A DNA stretch of 8,979 bases from JAIVHA01 sp965367295 (GTDB lineage Bacteria > Pseudomonadota > Gammaproteobacteria > DSM-19610), in the NCBI GenBank assembly GCA_965367295.1, contig CBDUHN010000066.1, positions 1 through 8,979 of the forward strand, read 5' to 3'. Of the stretch, positions 1 to 6,684 are shown piece after piece. Below the pieces are notes generated by a model that saw only the letters and a program-made list of their open reading frames with translations, did not search any database and had not been told where the DNA came from. The first letter of the stretch is position 1; every line of letters begins with the position of its first letter. A program made the translations under genes and the position numbers.

Positions 1-29
1 CCATGCCCGCTTGAGCACCATGCCATGCA

Positions 30-818
30 TTATCCAATGATTCCCTTTGCCTGCAATGCCTCTCGCGTCAGCTTCTGGCGTAGAGGCAAGTCTTTTTCGT
101 TGCGAACCTCAATATTCGTGGCAAAGAACCATACATCCTTTGGCGTTTCGATATAACCCACATACCAGCCAACTTGTGGCTTTACCCTCGTTGCCCAGCC
201 TGTCTTGGCCCGCATGGTAAATGCCGGCGTTTGTTCCACGATCATGATCTGTCGCAGCGTTTCATAGGACGCCCCACTGAATGGGAGAGTACGCAAATAA
301 ACCTTCCTGAGGAAATCCACCTGCTCAATGGCGCTGATTTGAAGTGAGCCATCAAGCCAGAAGGTCGTTTCCTCGAAAGGCTCATGCAATTCTCCGTAAA
401 CCGGGTTACGCAAATAATCCCGATACTTCTCCGCGCCGACACGGCGTGCAAGTTCCTGGAAACACCAGACACAGGAAACCTTGAACGCACTTTCCAGCGT
501 CTGATCATGATTCCAGTCCGGTAAACCGTAAATATACCCATCCCATTTCAGTACATCGTCTTTTCCAGAAATGGTTTTTTCTTCGAGCGATATCAGCGTA
601 TTCAGTATCTTGAACGTGGAGGCAGCAGAGAACCTCTGGCTTGCACGGGGATCATTGTGAATGAATGTCGTTCCATTGTGTAACGACGAAATCACCATTG
701 CCCCATCAATACCTTGCCGGGCAAAGAGCCTGGCGAGTGCCGGGTCTTCAGCAATTGCGGGTACTGACAGCAGCAGAGCCAGAAACGCGATAAAGATTTT
801 ACTCATGTATCCATGCAT
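30..818 (-). CDS. Class D (OXA-type) beta-lactamase, LCR-1/NPS-1-like
   Basis: This is a periplasmic serine beta-lactamase that hydrolyses penicillins and possibly other beta-lactams. The 262-residue product has the class D landmarks in order: a signal peptide (hydrophobic residues 8-23, likely cleavage after AIA at 23), STFK at 67-70 (nucleophile Ser67, Lys70 to be carboxylated), SCV at 115-117, FWLDGSL at 153-159 with the conserved Trp154, and KTGWA at 205-209. The usual YGN motif reads YGE (141-143). From memory the LCR-1/NPS-1 branch also departs from YGN here and shares the SCVWC and WLDGSL stretches, so I place the protein near that branch; the exact allele cannot be told. The ATG at 818 has an AGGA 9 bases upstream; an in-frame ATG at 806 is an alternative and gives a more typical signal peptide. 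The gene is clearly more AT-rich than the efflux genes, which suggests acquisition. It follows a broken SMR gene on the same strand. Length is normal for the family, with no frameshift. Confidence 0.95.
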   Translation of the reverse strand: MHGYMSKIFIAFLALLLSVPAIAEDPALARLFARQGIDGAMVISSLHNGTTFIHNDPRASQRFSAASTFKILNTLISLEEKTISGKDDVLKWDGYIYGLPDWNHDQTLESAFKVSCVWCFQELARRVGAEKYRDYLRNPVYGELHEPFEETTFWLDGSLQISAIEQVDFLRKVYLRTLPFSGASYETLRQIMIVEQTPAFTMRAKTGWATRVKPQVGWYVGYIETPKDVWFFATNIEVRNEKDLPLRQKLTREALQAKGIIG

Positions 819-875
819 AACACTAAGTCCTGGGGCAGCTGGAGCGGAGCGTAAGCCATCCCAACTGCGTTAATG
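815..875 (-). other. Candidate degenerate attC (integron cassette recombination) site
   Basis: The gap between the SMR remnant and the beta-lactamase can fold on itself. TAACAC at 818-823 faces GCGTTA at 867-872, AGT at 826-828 faces ACT at 864-866, TGGG at 831-834 faces CCCA at 860-863, and GCT at 838-840 faces AGC at 854-856. Unpaired TA and CC lie on one arm and the terminal loop has about 13 bases. Size, two-box arms and one-sided extra bases are like a short attC, and the site lies just 3' of one gene and against the start of the next. On the minus strand the invariant AAC and GTT triplets are present (CATTAAC and GTTATGC), but the outer boxes do not fit the full RYYYAAC/GTTRRRY consensus. 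It may be a decayed site or a chance hairpin. Confidence 0.28.
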
Positions 876-892
876 GTGACAACAGCGCCTTG

Positions 893-1169
893 TCATACAT
901 AGGCGGGTTTAAGGCCGACAATACCGGCATAAATAAGGCCGAGACTTGCCATCTTGAGCACTTCAGCTGACTCGTTGAACAACACAATCCCCGGCACTGC
1001 GGCACCGACAGGCAAACTGCTCATCACAAACCCAACAACAGTAAACTTGCAACTAGCGAGAGCACGGCACCTATTGTGACCCAAGGCTTTTAAAGCCTTC
1101 GATATATTTCAATCCAATGGCCCAATCTATCTCAAGCAGCCCAGCAACGAAAAGAATATTCCAGTTCAT
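893..1169 (-). pseudogene. Broken SMR-family exporter gene (SugE/Gdx-like)
   Basis: An intact relative would be an inner-membrane exporter of about 105 residues with four helices, exporting guanidinium or quaternary ammonium compounds in exchange for protons. The start is clear: ATG at 1169 with GAGAGG 5 bases upstream, giving MNWNILFVAGLLEIDWAIGL with the essential membrane Glu at 13. This frame stops at 1071-1073. Homology continues in a second frame (WVTIGAVLSLVASLLLLG) and then in a third (FVMSSLPVGAAV, then PGIVLFNESAEVLKMASLGL and AGIVGLKPAYV, stop at 893). Between LPVGAAV and PGIVLF the conserved AYAVWTGIG segment of helix 3 is missing, about 14 residues. So there are two frameshifts and one deletion; adding back about 42 bases to the 277 seen gives the normal family length. 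The EIxWAIGLKY and SLPVG patterns favour the SugE/Gdx side over EmrE. It cannot give a working transporter as read. It ends 74 bases before the beta-lactamase. Confidence 0.88.
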
Positions 1170-1521
1170 ATGCGCCTCTCAGCACCAGGGGCCGCCCCTT
1201 TGCTTTTAGAGAGGCGAGGTCGTCTTCACTTCAAAGCACCTTTGGAGGGCCAAGGAATCAGAACACGTGAGCTTGATCAACCACACTGCCCCAGACCTGA
1301 TGCGGAATGGTCGGCGTTAGTTGTGGTGCGGAAACCCTGGGGCGTTGCTGGATGGTTTATCGGGTTGTGCCTCTGCAGGTCCGGATTTTTCGTCATCCCG
1401 GCACGCCCGGGCGTAACGACAAAGCGCCCCTGGGGTGAAGGCCGGGATGACGGTGGTTCCAGGCTTAACCGGCCACTATTCAGGCCATAACCCATTCTGC
1501 AGGGCCATCCACCCTTACAGG
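1170..1521. other. Intergenic stretch without a supported gene
   Basis: These 352 bases lie between the copper-storage gene and the SMR remnant. Open frames here show no family features, signal peptide or convincing ribosome binding site. Visible contents are the REP-like inverted repeat at 1391-1452, a short AGGGG-CCG-CCCCT hairpin at about 1186-1198 followed by TTGCTTTT on the plus strand, and ACCACA/TGTGGT arms around 1280-1327. The promoter of the SMR and beta-lactamase genes should lie here on the minus strand, but I cannot point to clear -35 and -10 boxes. Confidence 0.5.
1391..1452. repeat. REP-like inverted repeat with CGTCATCCCGGC ends
   Basis: CGTCATCCCGGC at 1391-1402 is matched by its perfect reverse complement GCCGGGATGACG at 1441-1452, a 12-bp inverted repeat around 38 bases. 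Just inside the left arm, ACGCCCGGGCGT at 1403-1414 is itself a perfect 12-bp palindrome. The left arm with its lead-in GATTTT recurs at 2155-2172. Repeats built on CGTCATCCCGGC...GCCGGGAT are common between genes in proteobacteria; mobilisation by a REP-associated transposase is possible but none is seen here. Confidence 0.7.
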
Positions 1522-2007
1522 TCACACAAGCCTGAGCTTGATCTGGTCCACCAGTTCTGCGCAAGCTTCGGCGCAGGCATTGCACTCGATGTGTTTCTCG
1601 TGCTTCTTGCATTCCGTTTCACAGTCCTGGCAGACGGTCATGCAGATGTCGGCATAGGACTTCACATATTCGGAATTCGCAGCCAGCAGGTAGGAGAAGG
1701 CATCGCAGACGGCCTGCATCTCATGCACCTTGCTGGCGCAGTCTGCGAGTGAGGTATCCCCTTCCTGGAAGGTCACCAGGCAATGGGCAATACACCGCTG
1801 CCCCTTGTCCACGCACTGGTTGGCCGCGTCGAGTATATCCGGCAGCTGGGCGGTATGCTTGCTGTGATCGTGTTCCGGCATCGCGGCGGTGGCTGCTCCG
1901 GAGGTGGCAACGGCGGCCATGGCGCCCAGCCCCATCAATATCTCGCGGCGGCTCATTCCCGTTTCCGGGGCCTGGTCCATATTCATGGGTGATGTTGTTT
2001 TCGACAT
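1522..2007 (-). CDS. Exported Cys-rich four-helix copper storage protein (Csp1-like)
   Basis: Csp proteins bind many Cu(I) ions inside a four-helix bundle lined with cysteines. The 161-residue product starts with a twin-arginine signal: SRRE at 19-22, then a hydrophobic stretch to ATAA at about 42, so it should be exported folded. After a short His-rich piece (HDHSKH, 46-51) come 12 cysteines at 65, 72, 76, 90, 101, 122, 126, 129, 133, 142, 145 and 149. Most are spaced 3 to 4 apart (CMTVCQDCETEC, CNACAEAC) as expected for helices lining a core. Size, Cys number and Tat signal fit Csp1 rather than the cytosolic Csp3. The ATG at 2007 is chosen because AGGAGGAG lies 5-12 bases upstream and the Tat signal follows; the frame is open further upstream but without such support. 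It lies 198 bases after the pump gene on the same strand, with REP-like repeats on both sides, and probably has its own promoter. A ferredoxin-like role is unlikely. Confidence 0.88.
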   Translation of the reverse strand: MSKTTSPMNMDQAPETGMSRREILMGLGAMAAVATSGAATAAMPEHDHSKHTAQLPDILDAANQCVDKGQRCIAHCLVTFQEGDTSLADCASKVHEMQAVCDAFSYLLAANSEYVKSYADICMTVCQDCETECKKHEKHIECNACAEACAELVDQIKLRLV

Positions 2008-2075
2008 AACGACTCCTCCTGCCTGTGGTTTGTACGGACCGGCTGCGGTCCGGGTGTGGGGTCTGCTGGTTACCG

Positions 2076-2104
2076 TAGACACCTGCTGCAGGAGATAGTA
2101 GCAA
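2076..2104 (-). promoter_or_regulatory. Possible promoter with palindromic spacer upstream of the copper storage gene
   Basis: On the minus strand TTGCTA (2104-2099) and TGTCTA (2081-2076) are 17 bases apart. The spacer holds the perfect palindrome CCTGC-A-GCAGG (2092-2082), abutting the -10-like box. It lies about 70 bases before the start codon. A dyad between the boxes recalls MerR-family metal promoters, but the spacer is shorter than their usual 19-20 bases and the arms do not match the CueR pattern. The -10 box is weak. Confidence 0.22.
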
Positions 2105-2160
2105 AGAAGTTTGGGAGAGGTAGCGGGTGTCGGTCTGGAAAAGGTGAACATCCCGATTTT

Positions 2161-2185
2161 CGTCATCCCGGCGCAGGCCGGGGTG
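2161..2185. repeat. Second REP-like repeat, short hairpin form
   Basis: CGTCATCCCGGC recurs here in the same orientation as at 1391. CCCGGC (2167-2172) and GCCGGG (2177-2182) pair around the loop GCAG, and weaker pairing extends out to 2164/2185. It lies between the stop of the RND gene and the copper storage gene. On the minus strand the hairpin is followed by ATGACGAAAAT, not a T run, so it is not a standard intrinsic terminator for the efflux operon, though it could protect the 3' end of the mRNA. Confidence 0.65.
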
Positions 2186-2205
2186 TTGTCTGGACGAACA
2201 AGGGC

Positions 2206-5200
2206 CTACTGATGGTTCGTGCCCTCGGTGGCGGGCAGCATCCCGACCAGTCGGGTACGTACGTCTTCGAGGATCAGGTACAGGCTCGGCACCAGGAACA
2301 GGGTGATCAGGGTGGCGAACAGGATGCCATAGCCCAGCGAGATGGCCATGGGGATCATGAAGCGCGCCTGGCGCGAGGTCTCGAAGATCATCGGAGCCAG
2401 CCCGCCGAAGGTAGTGAGCGTGGTGAGCAGGATGGGTCGAAAACGGCGGATGCCGGCGTTATGGATGGCATCGAAGGTGCTCTGCCCCTCTGCCCGCAGG
2501 CGGTTGGCATAGTCCATCAGCACCAGCGAATCGTTCACCACCACACCGGACAACGCCACCAGCCCCATCATGCTGATGATGCTGAGACTGTAGCCCATGA
2601 GGATGTGACCCAACACGGCGCCGACAACTCCGAAGGGGATCGCGGCCATGACGATGGCCGGCTGCACGTAACTGCGAAACGGGATCGCCAGCAGGATATA
2701 GATCACCAGCATGGCGATCAGGAAACCGCTCAGCAGACTGGACAGAGAATCGCGCATATCGGCCTGCTGCCCCTCGAAGCCATAGCTCAGGCCCGGGTAA
2801 TCGCGCACCAGTTGCGGCAGCACATCGGCCTTGATGCTCGCCAGGATCTGCGTCGCCGCCTGGCGTGGCACCACATCGGCGGTAACGTTGACGGAACGGC
2901 GGCCGTCACGGCGGTCGATGCTGGTATAGGCACGGCTGCGGCTCACCTGCGCCACTTCGCGCAACGGCACCTCGATGCCGGACGGGGTGCGAATCAACAA
3001 TTGCTCGATATCGTATTCGCTGCTGCGCTGCGTTTCCGGCAGACGCACATAGACCTTGACCTCATTGCGACCGCGCTGCTGGCGCAACGCCTCGGCACCG
3101 AAAAAGGCATTACGCACCTGGCGCGCCACATCGCGGGCAGTCAGGCCCAGGCTGCGACCTTCCGGCAGCAGCTTGAAGTCGAGCTGCTGCTTGCCCGGTG
3201 AAAAGCCGTCATCCACATCCTTGGCATTGGGGAACTGTTCGAGGGCAGCCGCCAGCGTGGCACTGGCCTGGTCCAGCTTGTTCACATCGCGATGACTCAG
3301 CTCCACGGTGAGCGCCGCACCCCCGGCCGGGCCACCCCGGTCCGATTCAAAGCGCAGGGATTCAACGCCCGGGATGGTGCCCACCCGCTCACGCCACTGG
3401 CGTGTCACCTCACCGGTGGTCAGGGGACGCACCCCGGGCTTGGTGAGGTACAGGGTGATGGCCACCGTGTTGTCGGTGATATCCGCCAGGATACCTTCTG
3501 ATAACTGCTCACCACCATGCTCCTCGATGAGCGCATCGGCTGCGGCCAGCAGGCGGTCACGTACCTGTTCGGTACGCGCCATGGGGCTGCCGTAGGGCAG
3601 TTTCGCTGTCACCACAGCGCGATCCGATTCGGTGACCGGCATAAGCACAAAACCCATGCGCCCGCTCGCCACATAGCCGATCACGGTGATGAAGAGGGCG
3701 AGGCCCACCGCCACGGTGAGATAACGGTTGCGCAGCGCAAGCGCCAGTGCCGGACCATAACGGTCACGGATGAAATGCCGCACCTGGTGACTGAAGGCCT
3801 GCTGACGCACATGCAACCAGCGACCGGCGCGGGTCCGGGCGCCCTCGCGGGTGTGGGCCACATGGGACGGCAGTATGAACAGGGCCTCGACCCAGGACAG
3901 CAGGAACACGGTGCCCACCACCAGCGGGAAGATCACGAACAGCTTGCCCACCATGCCGGGCACGAAATACAGGGGCAGGAACGCCACGATATTGGTGAGG
4001 ATGCTGAAACTGATCGGTACAGCCACATCCCGCGCGCCCTGGATGGCCGCCTCGATATGATTCATACCACGCTGGCGATATTCATAGATGTTTTCGCCGG
4101 CGATGATGGCGTCATCCACCACGATACCCAGCGCGATGATGAACGCGAACATGGAGACCATGTTGACGGAAACGTCCATCCCCGGCAGGAACAGGAAAGC
4201 ACCGAGAAACGAGGTAGGTATTCCCAGCGTGACCCAGAAGGCCAGCTTCAGCTCCAGAAACAGGCCCAGCAACACCAGCACCAGCACCAGGCCAATGAAG
4301 CCATTGGTGAGCAGCAACTCCAGACGTTGCTGATAGATATCCGACTGATCGACATTGATGGCGGCATGAATACCCGGCGGCAGCTCCGGCTGCACCGCGG
4401 CCAGGGTTTCCCGCACCGCCTCGGCCACGCCAATCGGGGTCTGGTCGCCAACGCGATACACCTCCAGGCTGGCGGCGGGATGACCGTTGAAGCTGCGCTC
4501 ACGATCGCTGTCATCAAAGCCCTCCCGTACCGTCGCGATATCACCCAGCCGCAACACCGTACCCATTGGCGTGGTAATCACCGGGATACGCGCAAATTCC
4601 CGCGCCCAGTCACTGCGCTGCTTTACCCGCAGCAGGATCTCGCCGGCACCGGTCTTGATGCTGCCGCCGGGTATTTCCACCGCGGCGTTATCGATGATGG
4701 AGGCGACCTGGCTCAGGGTCAGGTCGTAGCGGCGCAGGGTTTCCTGGCTGACTTCGATATGGATTTCGTATTCGCGTACCCCGTCCAGCTCCACCTGGGT
4801 GATCCCCGGATGCTGCAGCAGGCGATCGCGCAGCTGTTCCGCCAGTTCCCGCAGCACCCTCTCCTCGGCAGCGCCGTACAGTACCACCGCCTGTACCAGG
4901 CGCCGGTGCGTAGCCAGGTTCACCTGCGGCCGCTCGGCGTCCTCGGGAAAGGTAGTGATGCGATCGATTTCCTGCTGGATTTCCTGGTAGGCCTTCTGCG
5001 CATCCGCCCCCTCCAGCAGGTCCGCAGTCACCCGCCCACTGCCCTCACTGGCGGTGGAGCGGACTTCATCGATGCCATCGATACCGCTGATGGCATCCTC
5101 CACCGCCAGCACAATGCCCTGCTCCACCTCTTCGGGGCTCGCCCCCGGATAGGCCACGGTCACGTTGATGGCCTCTAGATCAAAATCCGGAAAGACCTCT

Positions 5201-5328
5201 TTCTTGATCTGATTGGCCATGAACAGGCCGCCCAGCAACAGCACCAGCATCAGCAGGTTGGGTGCCACCCGGTTGTGCACCATCCAGGCGATCGGGCCCC
5301 GGTCCGCTACGGGCCTGTTGGTATTCAT
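2206..5328 (-). CDS. RND multidrug efflux pump, inner-membrane subunit (HAE type)
   Basis: This is the proton-driven pump of a tripartite efflux system; it binds substrates from the periplasm or outer leaflet and passes them to the outer-membrane channel. The 1040 residues fit the family. Helix 1 is at about 22-38, followed by the FPDFDLEAINVTVAYPGASP region (46-65) that opens the porter domain. Helices 2-6 begin near 340, and helix 4 carries VVDDAII with the proton-relay pair Asp405/Asp406, which marks the drug (HAE) rather than the heavy-metal (HME) group. The second half repeats the layout: a long porter segment, then helices from about 880, with VVNDSLVLMDY at 930-940 in helix 10 and the last helix ending near 1022. 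AcrB has a Lys in helix 10 where this protein appears to have Asn932. The ATG overlaps the adaptor stop by 4 bases (ATGA), with GAAGAG as a weak ribosome site, so translation is probably coupled. Substrates cannot be predicted. Confidence 0.96.
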   Translation of the reverse strand: MNTNRPVADRGPIAWMVHNRVAPNLLMLVLLLGGLFMANQIKKEVFPDFDLEAINVTVAYPGASPEEVEQGIVLAVEDAISGIDGIDEVRSTASEGSGRVTADLLEGADAQKAYQEIQQEIDRITTFPEDAERPQVNLATHRRLVQAVVLYGAAEERVLRELAEQLRDRLLQHPGITQVELDGVREYEIHIEVSQETLRRYDLTLSQVASIIDNAAVEIPGGSIKTGAGEILLRVKQRSDWAREFARIPVITTPMGTVLRLGDIATVREGFDDSDRERSFNGHPAASLEVYRVGDQTPIGVAEAVRETLAAVQPELPPGIHAAINVDQSDIYQQRLELLLTNGFIGLVLVLVLLGLFLELKLAFWVTLGIPTSFLGAFLFLPGMDVSVNMVSMFAFIIALGIVVDDAIIAGENIYEYRQRGMNHIEAAIQGARDVAVPISFSILTNIVAFLPLYFVPGMVGKLFVIFPLVVGTVFLLSWVEALFILPSHVAHTREGARTRAGRWLHVRQQAFSHQVRHFIRDRYGPALALALRNRYLTVAVGLALFITVIGYVASGRMGFVLMPVTESDRAVVTAKLPYGSPMARTEQVRDRLLAAADALIEEHGGEQLSEGILADITDNTVAITLYLTKPGVRPLTTGEVTRQWRERVGTIPGVESLRFESDRGGPAGGAALTVELSHRDVNKLDQASATLAAALEQFPNAKDVDDGFSPGKQQLDFKLLPEGRSLGLTARDVARQVRNAFFGAEALRQQRGRNEVKVYVRLPETQRSSEYDIEQLLIRTPSGIEVPLREVAQVSRSRAYTSIDRRDGRRSVNVTADVVPRQAATQILASIKADVLPQLVRDYPGLSYGFEGQQADMRDSLSSLLSGFLIAMLVIYILLAIPFRSYVQPAIVMAAIPFGVVGAVLGHILMGYSLSIISMMGLVALSGVVVNDSLVLMDYANRLRAEGQSTFDAIHNAGIRRFRPILLTTLTTFGGLAPMIFETSRQARFMIPMAISLGYGILFATLITLFLVPSLYLILEDVRTRLVGMLPATEGTNHQ

Positions 5329-6563
5329 TGCGGCTCTTCCCCGGCTGCCGGTTTCGCTGTCGATGCGGCATCCCCTTCCAGGCGCAGTGCCATACCTTCC
5401 ACCGGCGCCGACAGATCCGTGGTCACCAGTTGTTCACCGGTGGCAATACCCTCGCTGATCAGCACCCGGTCGCGGCTACGGAAGGGAATGGTAACGGCAC
5501 GGATCCGCAGGCGACCTTCGGCATCCCGGATCCAGATGCGATCCTGATCCCGCAGCCATGCACGATCCACCTGCGCCACATTCCGCAGGGTCTTGCCTTC
5601 GATGACCACGCGTACATAGCTGTTGAGCAACAGCACCGGCATATCCACATGGTCCGCCTGCAGGGCCAGCGGATCATCTACGGCCACCAGCACCCGCGCC
5701 ATGCGCCCCTCGCTTTCCAGATCCCCGGCCAGCCGGATCACCCGCCCCAGGCGAAAGCGGTCACTACCCCAGGCGGCCTCGTTATAGATGCGTACCTCGG
5801 ACCCGGTCTGCTCACCACCCCCGGGGAATGTCAGCCAGCGCAACTGGTCCACCGGTACCGATAATTCCAGCCAGTACTGGTCCGTGCCCACCAGGGTGGC
5901 CAGCCGGCTGGCGGTGGTAACGCGGGTCCCGGCATTTACATCGCGGCTCTGCACAATGGCATTGAACGGCGCCAGGATACGTGTACGCTGCAGATCCAGC
6001 CGGGCCCGATCCAGTACGGCCTGCGCCTGGGCCACACTGGCACGCACCGCTTGCAGCTGTGGCTCACGCAGCATCAGTGCGTTGTTTTCCCCCGGCGTGC
6101 TATCACCCAGCATTTCGAACTCCCGCAGCGCAATGGCCTGCTGGCCTTCCTCGATACGCAGGTTGCTCTGCGCCTGGGCCAATTCACTTTCCCGCTGCCG
6201 CAGCGCCAGCTCATAGTCGGCGGGATCGATGCGCAACAGCTCCTCGCCCTTGCGGAAACGACCACCGGGCAGCAGTTCATCACTGATCTGCAGCACCTCG
6301 CCACTGACCTGCGGCTGCAGCATCACCTCCCGCGCCGGCACCACCGTGCCCATGGCCTCGACCTCCGCCACCACATCTTCGCGGACCACCGGCAACACCT
6401 CCACCAGCCGCGCCTGCCTGGCTGCCGGTTCACGCCTGGCCTTGGGTGCCGTGGTCACCAGTGCCGTAGCGATGCCGGCCCCGATCAGCAATGCCAGCAG
6501 GGGCAGGATGAAACGCAGCCGGCGTCGGGAAGGGGTGGCTGTGGCGGCAGGTTTATTCGACAT
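5325..6563 (-). CDS. Periplasmic adaptor (membrane fusion protein) of the RND pump
   Basis: This protein links the RND pump to the outer-membrane factor across the periplasm. The product has 412 residues: a basic start with RRRLR at 13-17, one membrane anchor at about 18-38 without a lipobox, then a beta-barrel/lipoyl part (VEAMGTVVPA, LQPQVSGEV, GGRFRKGEELLRIDPADY), a coiled-coil hairpin rich in Gln, Glu and Ala, the second lipoyl half (RTRILAPFNAIVQSRDVNAG), and a membrane-proximal C-terminal domain. I start at the ATG at 6563 because AGGA lies 7 bases upstream; the frame can be extended to a TTG at 6587, which has no comparable site. The helical hairpin includes a Gly/Asn-containing break (STPGENNA) at its turn. 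The gene lies 121 bases after the outer-membrane factor and overlaps the pump gene by 4 bases. The C-terminus is Ala/Lys/Glu-rich and probably disordered. Confidence 0.94.
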   Translation of the reverse strand: MSNKPAATATPSRRRLRFILPLLALLIGAGIATALVTTAPKARREPAARQARLVEVLPVVREDVVAEVEAMGTVVPAREVMLQPQVSGEVLQISDELLPGGRFRKGEELLRIDPADYELALRQRESELAQAQSNLRIEEGQQAIALREFEMLGDSTPGENNALMLREPQLQAVRASVAQAQAVLDRARLDLQRTRILAPFNAIVQSRDVNAGTRVTTASRLATLVGTDQYWLELSVPVDQLRWLTFPGGGEQTGSEVRIYNEAAWGSDRFRLGRVIRLAGDLESEGRMARVLVAVDDPLALQADHVDMPVLLLNSYVRVVIEGKTLRNVAQVDRAWLRDQDRIWIRDAEGRLRIRAVTIPFRSRDRVLISEGIATGEQLVTTDLSAPVEGMALRLEGDAASTAKPAAGEEPQ

Positions 6564-6615
6564 CAATCTGTCCTGTGGCTGCTTCAATACTTCGTACCTG
6601 AATGTTCAGTGCAAG

Positions 6616-6658
6616 ATTCCCGCTCTCCCCGGCCCTCTCCCGGAGGGAGAGGGGGAAT
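6616..6658. repeat. CCCTCTCCC hairpin repeat inside the efflux operon
   Basis: CCCTCTCCC (6633-6641) and GGGAGAGGG (6645-6653) form a perfect 9-bp stem around the loop GGA, inside a second pair of arms ATTCCC (6616-6621) and GGGAAT (6653-6658). Such CCCTCTCCC/GGGAGAGGG repeats are known between genes in many gammaproteobacteria. It lies in the 121-base gap between the outer-membrane factor and the adaptor. No T run follows on the minus strand, so it should not end transcription outright; it may affect mRNA stability and subunit ratios. Confidence 0.75.
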
Positions 6659-6684
6659 ACAGCATCGAGAGTCCGACAGCGCTT

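Noticed and set aside
1186..1210. Plus-strand terminator (AGGGG-CCG-CCCCT then TTGCTTTT)
   Set aside because: The stem is only 5 bp, the T run is interrupted, and there is no plus-strand gene before it.
1279..1327. Second attC site upstream of the SMR remnant (ACCACA/TGTGGT arms)
   Set aside because: Only one 6-bp arm pairs and the second box pair is missing; too weak to report as a site.
1170..1490. Plus-strand open frame of 106 codons in the intergenic stretch
   Set aside because: No good ribosome site or family feature, and it runs through the REP-like inverted repeat.
2161..2185. Intrinsic terminator of the efflux operon
   Set aside because: The hairpin is followed on the minus strand by ATGACGAAAAT, with no T run, and its sequence is that of a repeat also found at 1391.
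2056..3201. Long plus-strand open frame of 381 codons
   Set aside because: It runs antisense to the RND gene, has His/Gln/Arg-rich low-complexity composition typical of a shadow frame in GC-rich DNA, and shows no domain.
3517..5178. Long plus-strand open frame of 553 codons
   Set aside because: It is wholly antisense to the RND gene, which is certain from its motifs; the translation is rich in His, Gln and Asp with no recognisable fold.
6564..6587. Upstream TTG start for the adaptor at 6587
   Set aside because: The ATG at 6563 has AGGA at a good distance, whereas the TTG has no ribosome site and adds residues before a normal membrane anchor.
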